This document shows positions 20,330 to 29,242 of a stretch of DNA of 64,000 nucleotides, in pieces (positions within the stretch are counted from its first letter, which is position 1; each line of letters opens with the position of its first letter). The stretch is from Pseudomonas sp. GM41(2012). Lineage in GTDB: Bacteria > Pseudomonadota > Gammaproteobacteria > Pseudomonadales > Pseudomonadaceae. The notes beneath the pieces were generated by a model. It made no database searches and was not told where the DNA came from. It saw only the letters and a list, made by a program, of their open reading frames with translations. Location: positions 1 through 64,000 of the forward strand of contig NZ_AKJN02000010.1 of the NCBI RefSeq assembly GCF_000282315.2, in the 5' to 3' direction. Made by a program: the position numbers and the translations under genes.

Positions 20330-20920
20330 ATGAAAAAAGTCCTGTTGCTCAATGGCGGCAAAAAATTTGCCCACTCCGATGGCCGCTACAACGCCACCCT
20401 GCATGAAGCCGCGCTGAGCGTGCTGGATCGCGGCGGCGTCGACGTGAAAGCCACCTTCATCGACGAGGGTTACGACGTCGCCGAAGAAGTCGCCAAATTC
20501 CTCTGGGCCGACGTGATCATTTATCAGATGCCCGGCTGGTGGATGGGCGCGCCCTGGATCGTCAAGAAGTACATCGACGAAGTCTTCACCGAAGGCCATG
20601 GCAGCCTGTACGCCAGTGACGGTCGCACCCGTTCCGACTCGTCGCAAAAGTACGGCAGCGGTGGTCTGTTGCAGGGCAAGCAATACATGTTGTCCCTGAC
20701 CTGGAACGCGCCGCAGCAAGCCTTCGACGACCCGACCGATTTCTTCGAAGCCAAGGGCGTTGACGCGGTGTACTTCCCGTTCCACAAGGCCAACACCTTC
20801 CTAGGCATGACCGGTTTGCCGACGTTCCTCTGCGTTGACGTGATGAAGCGCCCGAATATCGAGGCTGATGTGGCGCGCTATGAGCAGCATTTGACCGAGG
20901 TGTTCGGCCTCAAGGCTTGA
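20330..20920 (+). CDS. mdaB: MdaB-type NAD(P)H:quinone oxidoreductase
   Basis: This 196-residue Flavodoxin_2 protein closely matches the MdaB subgroup: KKVLLLNGGKKFAHSDGRYN at the N terminus, IIYQMPGWWMGAPWIVKKYIDEVF near residue 64 and SLTWNAPQQAF with FPFHKANTFLGM in the second half. MdaB reduces quinones by two electrons with NADPH and FAD and limits redox cycling. The ATG at 20330 begins exactly at the flavodoxin strand. It is divergent from the YgiN-like gene and upstream of a LysR gene beyond a REPIN. Confidence 0.9.
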   Translation: MKKVLLLNGGKKFAHSDGRYNATLHEAALSVLDRGGVDVKATFIDEGYDVAEEVAKFLWADVIIYQMPGWWMGAPWIVKKYIDEVFTEGHGSLYASDGRTRSDSSQKYGSGGLLQGKQYMLSLTWNAPQQAFDDPTDFFEAKGVDAVYFPFHKANTFLGMTGLPTFLCVDVMKRPNIEADVARYEQHLTEVFGLKA

Positions 20921-20957
20921 GGCAGGTCTACTATCGATGTCTTGAGTGGGCGCTGAT

Positions 20958-21075
20958 TTGTGGCGAGGGGGCTTGCCCCCGTTGGTGCGCGAAGCGGACC
21001 TAAAATCAGGTAGCTTGCGTTGACTGATTTTACGACGGCTTCGCCGCCGAACGGGGGCAAGCCCCCTCGCCACAA
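20958..21075. repeat. REPIN, GAGGGGGCTTGCCCCC type
   Basis: The two outer halves, TTGTGGCGAGGGGGCTTGCC at the left and the exact inverse ending CCCCTCGCCACAA at the right, frame a less symmetric centre (CGAAGCGGACC and CGGCTTCGCCG). It is the same family as 16300-16423, in the same orientation class, and lies between mdaB and the LysR gene. Confidence 0.85.
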
Positions 21076-21126
21076 TGGATTTCCTCTGTACAGTAGAACG
21101 GTGCTGAATATCGATAAGGGGTATCC

Positions 21127-22038
21127 GTGAAAGCCAGATCCGATGAGTTGCAGATTTTCGTCTGCGTGATTGAATGCGGGTCGATTTCCGCTGCGGCCGA
21201 ACAGGTCGGGCAAACGCCTTCAGCGGTCAGCCGTACGCTGTCGCGGCTGGAGGCGAAACTCGATACCACGCTGATCAACCGCACCACGCGGCGCATGGAC
21301 CTGACTGAAGAGGGCAAGTATTTCTTCGAGCACGCCAAGCTGATTCTCGATCAGATGGACGAGCTTGAAGAGCGCCTGACCTCGCGTCAGCAAACCCCGT
21401 CCGGGCGTCTGCGGATCAATGCCGCATCGCCGTTCATGCTGCACGCCATCGTGCCGTACATCGACGAGTTCCGCCGGCTCTATCCGGACATCCAGCTGGA
21501 ACTCAACAGCAACGATCTGATCATCGATTTGCTCGAGCAAAGCACCGACATCGCTATCCGCATCGGCACGCTCGCCGACTCGACCTTGCACGCTCGATCC
21601 CTGGGTTGCAGTCCGCTGCACATCGTCGCCAGCCCGGCCTATCTTGAAAAACATGGAGTACCGGCTGAAGTGGCGGATTTGTCCGGGCACACGCTGCTGG
21701 GCTTTACCCACAACGAAGGCCTCAACCAATGGCCGCTGCGTTATGTTCACGGTGATCGTTGGCCAATTCAGGCGTCGATCAGCGCCTCCAGCGGCGAGAC
21801 GATCAGGCACCTGGTGCTGGAAGGCCAAGGCATTGCCTGCCTGTCGCACTTCATGACGATTGATGACATCCGCGCCGGACGTTTGCAGGTGCTGCTGGCG
21901 GATTTCAACAGCGGCTATCGTCAGCCGATCAATGCGGTGTACTACCGCAACTCGCAACTTGCCCTACGGATTCAATGCTTCCTGGACTTCATCCAGGGCA
22001 AATTGGCGGCTTATGCGAACGCGGATTTCAAGGGCTGA
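21127..22038 (+). CDS. LysR-family transcription regulator
   Basis: This 303-residue LysR protein has the helix-turn-helix LQIFVCVIECGSISAAAEQV and GQTPSAVSRTLSRLEAKLDTTL, followed by NRTTRRMDLTEEGKYFFEHA. It starts with GTG at 21127, with AAGGGG 5 nt upstream. The type with SGRLRINAASPFMLHAIVPYI is the large group of regulators next to oxidoreductases. The SDR gene 100 nt downstream on the same strand is a possible target. Confidence 0.9.
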   Translation: MKARSDELQIFVCVIECGSISAAAEQVGQTPSAVSRTLSRLEAKLDTTLINRTTRRMDLTEEGKYFFEHAKLILDQMDELEERLTSRQQTPSGRLRINAASPFMLHAIVPYIDEFRRLYPDIQLELNSNDLIIDLLEQSTDIAIRIGTLADSTLHARSLGCSPLHIVASPAYLEKHGVPAEVADLSGHTLLGFTHNEGLNQWPLRYVHGDRWPIQASISASSGETIRHLVLEGQGIACLSHFMTIDDIRAGRLQVLLADFNSGYRQPINAVYYRNSQLALRIQCFLDFIQGKLAAYANADFKG

Positions 22039-22141
22039 TTCGTGACCCCTGCGCAAGAGTGAATTGGGCAACGCTGTCTGTTTCCGAAGGCATCGGTTCT
22101 CGATACTGGCCGCATCACTTATTAACGCAGGGAGTCTCTCC

Positions 22142-23035
22142 ATGAACGTATTCGTAACCGGCGCAGCAGGTTTTATCGGCGGCTCCATCGCCACCGGCCT
22201 GGTCCAGGCTGGCCACAAGGTGACTGGCCTGGTTCGCAACGCCGAACAAGCCAATGAACTGAGCGCTCTGGGCATCATCCCGGTGCTCGGCACGCTTGAC
22301 GACAGCGCCCTACTGGCCGAACAGGCCCGCGCTGCCGATGCCGTGATCAACGCCGCCAGCAGCGACCACCGCGGCGCGGTAGAAGCGTTGCTCAATGCAC
22401 TTCGCGGTTCCAACAAAGTGTTCCTGCACACCAGCGGCTCGAGCATCGTCGGCGATGCATCGGGCGGCAAATCCAGCGACGTTATCTATTACGAAGACCA
22501 CCTGCCGGAGCCGACCGTCGACAAGGCGGCGCGCGTGGCCATCGACAACCTGATCCTCGCCGCAGCAAAGGACGGGGTGAACTCGGCAGTCATCTGCAAC
22601 ACCCTGATCTACGGCCATAGCCTGGGCGTGAATCGCGACAGCGTGCAGTTGCCGCGTTTGCTGAAACAGGCGCGTAAAAGTGGCGTGGTCCGGCATGTCG
22701 GTACCGGCCAGAACATCTGGTCCAACGTGCACATCGAAGACGTGGTTTCCCTGTACCTGCTGGCGCTGACCAAAAACGTACCGGGCACTTTCTACTTCGT
22801 CGAAAGCGGTGAAGCGTCGTTCATCGACATGACCACTGCGATTGCCCAAGCGCTGAATCTGGATGAGCCACAAGACTGGCCGCTGAAAGAGGCCGAAGCC
22901 GAGTGGGGTTATGAAATGGCCAACTATGGCCTGGGCTCCAACAGTCGGGTTCGCGGTAAAAAGGCGCGGGAATTGCTGGGCTGGGTGCCGAAGCGGACTT
23001 CGGTGATTGAATGGATTCGTGACGAGATGGTTTGA
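22142..23035 (+). CDS. NAD(P)-dependent epimerase/dehydratase (extended SDR)
   Basis: The 297-residue protein has the nucleotide-binding motif FVTGAAGFIGGSIATGLVQAG at residues 4-24, SSDHRGAVEALL where the substrate loop begins, and IWSNVHIEDVVSLYLLAL near residue 195. The usual YxxxK pair is not evident (VIYYEDHLPEPTVDKAARVA holds a candidate), so the catalytic chemistry may be atypical-SDR-like. The ATG at 22142 is preceded by GGGAG. The substrate is unknown. Confidence 0.85.
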   Translation: MNVFVTGAAGFIGGSIATGLVQAGHKVTGLVRNAEQANELSALGIIPVLGTLDDSALLAEQARAADAVINAASSDHRGAVEALLNALRGSNKVFLHTSGSSIVGDASGGKSSDVIYYEDHLPEPTVDKAARVAIDNLILAAAKDGVNSAVICNTLIYGHSLGVNRDSVQLPRLLKQARKSGVVRHVGTGQNIWSNVHIEDVVSLYLLALTKNVPGTFYFVESGEASFIDMTTAIAQALNLDEPQDWPLKEAEAEWGYEMANYGLGSNSRVRGKKARELLGWVPKRTSVIEWIRDEMV

Positions 23036-23061
23036 GTTCACTCTAGACCGCGTCATCGTTC

Positions 23062-23170
23062 ATCGTCGGAACGCCGCCCGGAGCCGGCTCACTCCCACAG
23101 TGGATCTTCTTCGTACACAAAATCTGTGTCGAGTGGAGATCAAATGTGGGAGCGAGCCTGCTCGCGATTG
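23062..23170. repeat. Degenerate REP pair
   Basis: ATGTGGGAGCGAGCCTGCTC followed by GCGATTG at 23144-23170 is a good REP half. The opposing half near 23076-23103 (GAGCCGGCTCACTCCCACAG) is clearly decayed. The same family appears intact at 24718-24812. Confidence 0.65.
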
Positions 23171-23256
23171 CACTTCCGGCGACCCAACAACTGGCCGGGC
23201 CGTCCTCAATTCCGTAACATCCGCCCCCTCTTTTCCCGCCTGTATTTAGATCAGCC

Positions 23257-24702
23257 ATGAAACCCAAACATCTGCGCGCCGATACCCTGGCCGGGCTCAC
23301 CACGTCTTTCGCTCTTCTACCCGAATGCATCGCCTTCGCGCTGGTTGCCCACCTCAATCCATTGATGGGGCTCTACGGCGCTTTCATCATTTGCACCCTG
23401 ACCGCGCTTTTCGGTGGGCGACCGGGCATGGTGTCCGGCGCCGCCGGATCAATGGCCGTGGTGATCGTCGCGTTGGTGGTGCAGCACGGTGTGCAGTATT
23501 TGCTCGCCACCGTTCTGTTGGGTGGGCTGATCATGCTGGCGTTCGGACTGCTGAAGCTTGGCAAGCTGGTGCGCATGGTGCCGCACCCGGTGATGCTCGG
23601 CTTCGTCAACGGCTTGGCGATCATCATTGCCCTGGCGCAGCTGGAACATTTCAAGAGCGGTGACGTCTGGCTCAGCGGTACGCCGCTGTACATGATGGCG
23701 GGGCTGGTTGCCGTGACGATGGCCATCGTCTACGTGCTGCCGCGCCTGACGCGCGCCGTACCGCCGGCGCTGGTGGCGATTCTGGGCGTTGGGCTGGCGG
23801 TTTATCTGCTTGGTCTGCCAACCCGCACTTTGGGTGACATGGCGCACATCGCTGGTGGCTTGCCGACGTTTGCGCTGCCAGACATCCCATGGAACCTGGA
23901 CACCCTGCGCATCATCGCCCCTTACGCGATATTGATGGCGTTGGTCGGCCTGCTGGAAACCCTGTTGACCCTGAACCTCACCGATGAGATCACCGAGAGC
24001 CGTGGCTACCCGGATCGCGAATGTGTGGCGCTGGGGGCAGCCAACATGGTTTCCGGTGTGTTTGGCGGCATGGGCGGTTGCGCCATGATCGGGCAGACCG
24101 TGATCAACCTCAGCTCCGGTGGTCGCGGTCGGCTGTCCGGTGTGGTGGCCGGGGTGATGATTCTGCTTTTCATATTGTTTTTGTCACCGTTGATCGAGCG
24201 CATCCCACTGGCCGCATTGGTCGGGGTGATGTTTGTGGTGGCGCAGCAGACCTTCGCCTGGGCCTCGCTTCGGGTGGTGAACAAAGTGCCGCTGAATGAC
24301 GTGTTGGTGATCATCGCGGTGACGGTCATTACGGTGTTCACCGATCTGGCCACTGCCGTGCTCTGCGGGATCATTATTGCGGCGCTCAACTTCGCCTGGC
24401 AGCAGGCCCGCGAGCTCTATGCCGACAGTCATCTTGAAGTCGACGGCAGTAAGCTCTACCACCTGCATGGCACGCTGTTCTTCGCCTCGACTACGCCTTT
24501 TCTCAACCAGTTCGACCCCGCCAACGACCCACCCGTAGTGACGATCGATTGTCGCCACCTGAGCTTCGTCGACTACTCGGCGATAGCCGCTCTAAAAACG
24601 CTGCGTGAACGCTACGCCAAAGCCGGCAAGCACCTGCGCGTGCTGCACTTGTCCGAACGCTGCAAGAAATTGCTCAAGCGCGCCCGCGTCAGTCACGACT
24701 AA
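23257..24702 (+). CDS. SulP-family anion transporter with STAS domain
   Basis: The 481-residue protein has the SulP membrane domain (AGLTTSFALLPECIAFALVAHLNPLMGLYGAF at the start; GFVNGLAIIIALAQLEHF near residue 112; NMVSGVFGGMGGCAMIGQTVINLSSGGRGR near 262) and a C-terminal STAS domain (VVTIDCRHLSFVDYSAIAALKTL near 427). SulP proteins carry sulfate, bicarbonate or dicarboxylates; the substrate is not predictable here. No carbonic anhydrase or sulfate-assimilation gene is adjacent. Confidence 0.9.
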   Translation: MKPKHLRADTLAGLTTSFALLPECIAFALVAHLNPLMGLYGAFIICTLTALFGGRPGMVSGAAGSMAVVIVALVVQHGVQYLLATVLLGGLIMLAFGLLKLGKLVRMVPHPVMLGFVNGLAIIIALAQLEHFKSGDVWLSGTPLYMMAGLVAVTMAIVYVLPRLTRAVPPALVAILGVGLAVYLLGLPTRTLGDMAHIAGGLPTFALPDIPWNLDTLRIIAPYAILMALVGLLETLLTLNLTDEITESRGYPDRECVALGAANMVSGVFGGMGGCAMIGQTVINLSSGGRGRLSGVVAGVMILLFILFLSPLIERIPLAALVGVMFVVAQQTFAWASLRVVNKVPLNDVLVIIAVTVITVFTDLATAVLCGIIIAALNFAWQQARELYADSHLEVDGSKLYHLHGTLFFASTTPFLNQFDPANDPPVVTIDCRHLSFVDYSAIAALKTLRERYAKAGKHLRVLHLSERCKKLLKRARVSHD

Positions 24703-24717
24703 GGTCTCCAGCAAAAT

Positions 24718-24812
24718 CCCTGTGGGAGCGAGCCTGCTCGCGATGGCGGTGTATCAGTCACATCACTGTTGACTGACTCTCCCTCATCGCGAGCAGGCTC
24801 GCTCCCACAGGG
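24718..24812. repeat. Intact REPIN with perfect 28-bp arms, GGGAGCGAGCCTGCTC type
   Basis: The arms 24718-24745 and 24785-24812 are perfect 28-nt inverse complements (outer part CCCTGTGGGAGCGAGCCTGC), separated by 39 nt. It lies between the SulP gene and the GntP-family permease gene and could also stop transcription from the SulP gene. Confidence 0.92.
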
Positions 24813-24930
24813 AAATCGGGATGTAAATTCACCTATCTGATTTGCATATTTAGCGACCTCGCATACCTCTACGCGACAACCCTTATCCCTCCACGAAAAT
24901 TACTTTCACCTCGTTTGAAAATCACCCATC

Positions 24931-24949
24931 GAAATGTTTTATGAGTTTC
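24931..24949. promoter_or_regulatory. Possible RpiR-type operator
   Basis: GAAA and TTTC half-sites 11 nt apart (GAAATGTTTTATGAGTTTC) lie about 40 nt before the start of the GntP-family gene. RpiR/MurR regulators often bind such dyads, and the RpiR gene is in this operon. The match is weak and offered only as a candidate. Confidence 0.25.
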
Positions 24950-24986
24950 ACAACCCATTCGACGTGACCCTTTCGAGGAGTACCGC

Positions 24987-26336
24987 ATGACACCGTCCTT
25001 CGGCTATTGGCTGCTGGTTTACGCCGCCATCGCCATCATCGCGCTGATCGTTCTGATCGCCCGTTACCGACTCAATCCGTTCATTGTCATCACCCTGGTG
25101 TCCATCGGCCTGGCGCTGCTGGCCGGGATGCCGCCGTCGGGCGTGGTGGGGGCGTACGAAGCGGGCGTCGGCAAGACGCTGGGCCATATCGCACTGGTGG
25201 TCGCACTGGGCACGATGCTCGGCAAAATGATGGCCGAGTCCGGCGGTGCCGAGCAGATGGCGCGAACGTTGATCGACCGCTTCGGTGAGAAAAATGCCCA
25301 CTGGGCGATGGTCTGCATCGCTTTCCTTGTAGGACTGCCGCTGTTCTTCGAAGTCGGTTTTGTACTGCTGGTGCCGATCGCATTTACCGTGGCGCGGCGC
25401 GTGGGCGTGTCGATTCTGATGGTCGGTTTGCCGATGGTCGCCGGGCTCTCGGTGGTCCACGCGCTGGTGCCTCCACACCCGGCGGCGATGCTGGCAGTGC
25501 AGGCCTATCAGGCCTCGGTGGGACAGACCTTGCTCTACGCGATCCTGATCGGGATTCCGACCGCGATCATCGCCGGCCCCCTGTACGCCAAGTTCATCGT
25601 GCCGCGCATTCAATTGCCGGAAGATAACCCGCTGGAACGTCAGTTCCTCGAGCGTGAACCGCGCGACAGCCTGCCGGGTTTCGGCATTACCATGGCGACT
25701 ATTCTGCTGCCGGTGGTGCTGATGCTGGTCGGTGGCTGGGCCAATCTGATTTCCACGCCGGGCAGCGGTTTCAATCAGTTTCTGTTGTTCATCGGCAATT
25801 CGGTGATCGCCTTGTTGCTGGCGACCTTGCTGAGCTTCTGGACCCTCGGTCTGGCCCAGGGCTTCAACCGCGAATCGATCCTGAAATTCACCAATGAATG
25901 CCTGGCACCGACCGCCAGCATCACCTTGCTGGTGGGCGCGGGCGGTGGCTTGAACCGGATTCTGGTGGACGCTGGCGTCACCGACCAGATCGTCAGCCTG
26001 GCCCAGGTATTCCACCTGTCGCCGCTGTTGATGGGTTGGCTGTTTGCTGCGTTGATGCGCATCGCCACCGGTTCTGCCACGGTGGCCATGACCACCGCAT
26101 CGGGGATCGTCGCGCCGGTGGCCATTGGTCTGGGTTATCCCCATCCAGAGCTGTTGGTGCTGGCGACAGGCGCGGGGTCGGTTATCTTTTCCCACGTCAA
26201 TGACGGCGGTTTCTGGTTGATCAAGGAATACTTCAACATGACTGTCGCCCAGACCTTCAAGACCTGGACGGTGCTCGAGACCATTATCTCGGTCGTCGCC
26301 TTCGGTCTGACCGTTGGCCTTTCTTACCTGCTTTAG
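24987..26336 (+). CDS. GntP-family permease (gluconate:H+ symporter type)
   Basis: The 449-residue polytopic protein has GntP/GntT features: VGKTLGHIALVVALGTMLGKMMAESGGAEQMA near residue 58, AHWAMVCIAFLVGLPLFFEVGFVLLVPI near 102, HPAAMLAVQAY near 164 and VNDGGFWLIKEYFNMT near 405. Family members carry gluconate or related acids, including D-serine and D-glycerate. Since the next two genes encode an RpiR regulator and a D-aminoacylase, transport of a D-amino acid or N-acyl-D-amino acid is the better guess here than gluconate. GAGGAG precedes the ATG. Confidence 0.9.
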   Translation: MTPSFGYWLLVYAAIAIIALIVLIARYRLNPFIVITLVSIGLALLAGMPPSGVVGAYEAGVGKTLGHIALVVALGTMLGKMMAESGGAEQMARTLIDRFGEKNAHWAMVCIAFLVGLPLFFEVGFVLLVPIAFTVARRVGVSILMVGLPMVAGLSVVHALVPPHPAAMLAVQAYQASVGQTLLYAILIGIPTAIIAGPLYAKFIVPRIQLPEDNPLERQFLEREPRDSLPGFGITMATILLPVVLMLVGGWANLISTPGSGFNQFLLFIGNSVIALLLATLLSFWTLGLAQGFNRESILKFTNECLAPTASITLLVGAGGGLNRILVDAGVTDQIVSLAQVFHLSPLLMGWLFAALMRIATGSATVAMTTASGIVAPVAIGLGYPHPELLVLATGAGSVIFSHVNDGGFWLIKEYFNMTVAQTFKTWTVLETIISVVAFGLTVGLSYLL

Positions 26337-26351
26337 CCGGAGCCGCCCGCC

Positions 26352-27212
26352 ATGGACATCCTCTACCAGATCCGCGCCCGTCAGGATTCCTTCAGCGCGG
26401 GCGAAGGACGCATCGCTCGGCTGATGCTCGACGACGTAGGATTTGCCTCCGCCGCCAGTCTCGATGAACTGGCGCTGAGGGCGGAAGTCAGCACCGCCAC
26501 GCTCTCGCGTTTCGCTCGCACCGTCGGCTGCCGCGACTTGCGCGATCTGCGCCTGCAACTGGCCCAGGCCAGCGGTGTCGGCAGTCGGTTCCTCGACCCT
26601 GCGGGCACGCCCGAGCAGTCGGCGTTTTACGGGCAGATAGTCGGCGATATCGAATCGACCCTGCGCCAGCATCTGTCGGCCTTCGACGAATCACGTTTCG
26701 CCGATGCGGTGAAACTGCTGGGCAAGGCGCGGATGATTCACGCGTTCGGCATGGGCGGTTGCTCGACCTTGTGCAGTGATGAATTGCAAGTGCGGCTGGT
26801 GCGATTCGGCTACCCGATTGCGGTGTGCCACGACCCGGTGATGATGCGCGTCACCGCTGCCAGCCTCGATGCCGAACGCGCCGTCATTGCCTGTTCGCTG
26901 ACCGGCATCACCCCCGAATTGCTCGAGGCCGTCGAGCTGGCGCGCAGCTACGGCGCACGAATACTCGCCATCACCCGGGCCGACTCACCGCTGGCGCAAT
27001 TGGCGGATGTGCTGCTGCCGCTGCAAGGTGTCGAGACCTCATTCATCTACAAACCCACGGCGGCGCGCTACGGCATGTTGCTGGCCATCGACGTGCTCGC
27101 CACCGAGCTGGCGCTGGCCAATCCTGAAGACAATCAAGAGCGCCTGCGGCGGATCAAACTCGCCCTCGACGATTACCGCGGCGGCGACGATCATTTGCCG
27201 CTGGGAGACTGA
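26352..27212 (+). CDS. RpiR/MurR-family regulator with SIS domain
   Basis: This 286-residue protein has the N-terminal HTH_6 domain (ASLDELALRAEVSTATLSRFARTVGCRDLRDLRLQLAQ at residues 34-71) and a C-terminal SIS sugar-isomerase-like effector domain (IHAFGMGGCSTLCSDELQVRL near 132; VIACSLTGITPELLEAVELA near 178). Usually this family senses a phosphosugar or an amino-sugar acid; here the genes on both sides suggest a D-amino acid derivative. It starts 15 nt after the permease stop and 1 nt separates its stop from the next start. Confidence 0.92.
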   Translation: MDILYQIRARQDSFSAGEGRIARLMLDDVGFASAASLDELALRAEVSTATLSRFARTVGCRDLRDLRLQLAQASGVGSRFLDPAGTPEQSAFYGQIVGDIESTLRQHLSAFDESRFADAVKLLGKARMIHAFGMGGCSTLCSDELQVRLVRFGYPIAVCHDPVMMRVTAASLDAERAVIACSLTGITPELLEAVELARSYGARILAITRADSPLAQLADVLLPLQGVETSFIYKPTAARYGMLLAIDVLATELALANPEDNQERLRRIKLALDDYRGGDDHLPLGD

Positions 27213-27213
27213 C

Positions 27214-28671
27214 ATGATGTACGACACGCTGATTCGCAACGCCCTGATTATCGACGGCAGCAACACGCCGGGTTATCCCGCCGACGTGGCGATTCTGAAC
27301 GGCCGCATCGAGCGTATCGGCGACTTGCACAATGCCAGCGCCACTGAAGAAATTGACGCTGCCGGCCGCGTGTTGGCGCCAGGTTTCATCGACGTGCACA
27401 CCCACGACGACACCGTGGTGATCCGCCAGCCGCAGATGCTGCCCAAGCTCAGCCAGGGCGTGACTACCGTGATTGTCGGCAACTGCGGGATCAGCGCGTC
27501 ACCGGTGAGTTTACGCGGCGATCCGCCCGACCCTATGAACCTGCTCGGCACCGCCGCGGCGTTTGTTTATCCGAGGTTCAGCGACTACCGCGCAGCCGTC
27601 GAAGCGGCGAACACCACGCTGAACGTGGCTGCACTGGTCGGTCACACGGCGCTGCGCAGCAACCACCTCGACGACCTGTTTCGCACCGCTACACCGGACG
27701 AAATCAGTGCGATGCGCGAGCAACTGCGCGAGAGTCTTGAGGCCGGTGCGTTGGGCCTGTCCACGGGGCTTGCCTATGCCAACGCGTTCTCGGCTTCCAC
27801 CGATGAAGTCATGCAACTGACCGAAGAGCTGACCGCCTTCGGCGCGGTCTACACCACCCATTTGCGTAGCGAATTCGAGCCGGTGCTGGAGGCCATGGAT
27901 GAGGCGTTCCAGATCGGCCGTCATGCCAAAACACCGGTGATCATTTCCCACCTCAAATGCGCCGGCGCCGGTAACTGGGGGCGCAGTCCGCAACTGCTGG
28001 CGTCCCTTGAACACGCGGCCAAAACCCACCCGGTAGGCTGCGACTGTTACCCCTACGCGGCGAGTTCGTCGACGCTGGACCTCAAGCAAGTCACCGACGC
28101 TCATCGCATCACCATCACCTGGTCAACGCCGCACCCTGAAGTGGGTGGCCGTGACCTGATGGACATCGCCGACGAGTGGGGCGTGCCGCTGCTGGATGCT
28201 GCTCGACGCCTGCAACCGGCCGGCGCGGTGTATTACGGAATGGACGAGGCGGACGTACGAAGAATCCTCGCGCATCCACTGTCGATGGTCGGCTCTGACG
28301 GATTGCCGGAAGACCCGTTTCCGCATCCCCGCTTGTGGGGCGCATTCCCACGCGTGCTCGGACATTTCAGTCGCGACGTGGGGCTGTTTCCGCTGCACAC
28401 CGCCGTGCACAAAATGACCGGGTTGTCGGCTGCGCGATTTGGCTTGAAGGAACGTGGCGAAATCCGTGAAGGACATTGGGCGGATCTGGTGTTGTTCAAT
28501 CCTGTGACGATTCGCGATGTGGCGGATTTCAATGATCCGCAACGGGCGGCGGAAGGTATCGATGGGGTTTGGATCAACGGTGTCTTGAGTTACAGCGAAG
28601 GCCAGGCAAACGGAAGAAGGGAAGGGCGGTTTCTGGCACGACAAGGGGACTTGCGTGATGGTTTCCAGTAA
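27214..28671 (+). CDS. N-acyl-D-amino-acid deacylase (D-aminoacylase)
   Basis: D-aminoacylase hydrolyses N-acyl-D-amino acids to the free D-amino acid and acid. The 485-residue amidohydrolase shows GFIDVHTHDD (metal-binding HxH, residues 60-65), the zinc-binding cysteine in VGNCGISASP near 89, THLRSEFE near 215, SHLKCAG near 245 and MVGSDGLPED near 357. The start is the first ATG (27214) after GGGAG; ATG at 27217 is the alternative. It begins 2 nt after the RpiR stop, so the three genes from 24987 form one operon. The specific N-acyl-D-amino acid is not predictable. Confidence 0.93.
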   Translation: MMYDTLIRNALIIDGSNTPGYPADVAILNGRIERIGDLHNASATEEIDAAGRVLAPGFIDVHTHDDTVVIRQPQMLPKLSQGVTTVIVGNCGISASPVSLRGDPPDPMNLLGTAAAFVYPRFSDYRAAVEAANTTLNVAALVGHTALRSNHLDDLFRTATPDEISAMREQLRESLEAGALGLSTGLAYANAFSASTDEVMQLTEELTAFGAVYTTHLRSEFEPVLEAMDEAFQIGRHAKTPVIISHLKCAGAGNWGRSPQLLASLEHAAKTHPVGCDCYPYAASSSTLDLKQVTDAHRITITWSTPHPEVGGRDLMDIADEWGVPLLDAARRLQPAGAVYYGMDEADVRRILAHPLSMVGSDGLPEDPFPHPRLWGAFPRVLGHFSRDVGLFPLHTAVHKMTGLSAARFGLKERGEIREGHWADLVLFNPVTIRDVADFNDPQRAAEGIDGVWINGVLSYSEGQANGRREGRFLARQGDLRDGFQ

Positions 28672-28791
28672 ACATTCCGAGTGCTGCGTCACAGTGATGG
28701 CACATTGAGACTAAAGAAAGCCATTGCCAAGCCGAAGCGCTGACATCTCGCCCAGCTACACTCTGGGCCTTATCAGTCTGGGAGCAACTCC

Positions 28792-29160
28792 ATGAGCTTC
28801 GGCAAAACCACCCCGATCCTGCGGATTTTCGATGAAATCAAGGCCGTGGAGTTCTACGTCGACTTCCTGGGGTTCAAGATCGACTGGCAGCATCGTTTCG
28901 AGCCCAACTTTCCGTTGTACCTGCAAGTCTCCCGTGGTGAGTGCGTGCTGCACCTGTCCGAACACCATGGCGACGCCACGCCGGGCTCGGCATTGCGCAT
29001 CGAGACCGATGAACTGGAGGCCTTTCAGCAACAATTGCTGGCCAAGGAATATAAATTCGCATACCCGCAGATCCAGGCGATGCCGTGGGGCAGCCAGGAC
29101 ATGACGATCAGCGATCCGTTCGGCAATCGGTTGGTGTTTACCAATGCGATTTGTGTGTAA
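28792..29160 (+). CDS. VOC-superfamily protein (glyoxalase/bleomycin-resistance type)
   Basis: This 122-residue protein has two vicinal-oxygen-chelate modules: ILRIFDEIKAVEFYVDFLGFKIDWQHRF and YPQIQAMPWGSQDMTISDPFGNRLVFTN. Metal-site residues typical of VOC proteins are present (H near 55 in LHLSEH, E and D in the second module). It resembles the 120-residue bleomycin-resistance-like group common in Pseudomonas. Real function is unknown. The upstream 120 nt contain no gene. Confidence 0.85.
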   Translation: MSFGKTTPILRIFDEIKAVEFYVDFLGFKIDWQHRFEPNFPLYLQVSRGECVLHLSEHHGDATPGSALRIETDELEAFQQQLLAKEYKFAYPQIQAMPWGSQDMTISDPFGNRLVFTNAICV

Positions 29161-29209
29161 GGCCGTTCGGCATCTCTGCGAGTTTTAATGGAACAAGGTG
29201 TGTTAGCCT

Positions 29210-29231
29210 CAATCAATGATTTCATTGATTG
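29210..29231. promoter_or_regulatory. Perfect 22-bp palindrome, probable FitAB operator
   Basis: CAATCAATGA, two bases TT, then TCATTGATTG form a perfect inverted repeat directly before the Shine-Dalgarno of the antitoxin gene. FitA-type ribbon-helix-helix antitoxins autoregulate by binding such repeats with the toxin. Confidence 0.75.
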
Positions 29232-29242
29232 CAGGAGGCATC

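Noticed and set aside
16300..21075. Repeated dyads that might look like a CRISPR array
   Set aside because: They are isolated inverted REP pairs kilobases apart, without regular spacers or cas genes.
24948..26672. 574-codon minus-strand frame opposite the GntP-family gene
   Set aside because: The plus strand holds a complete permease; the antisense product is low-complexity Arg/Gln/His-rich.
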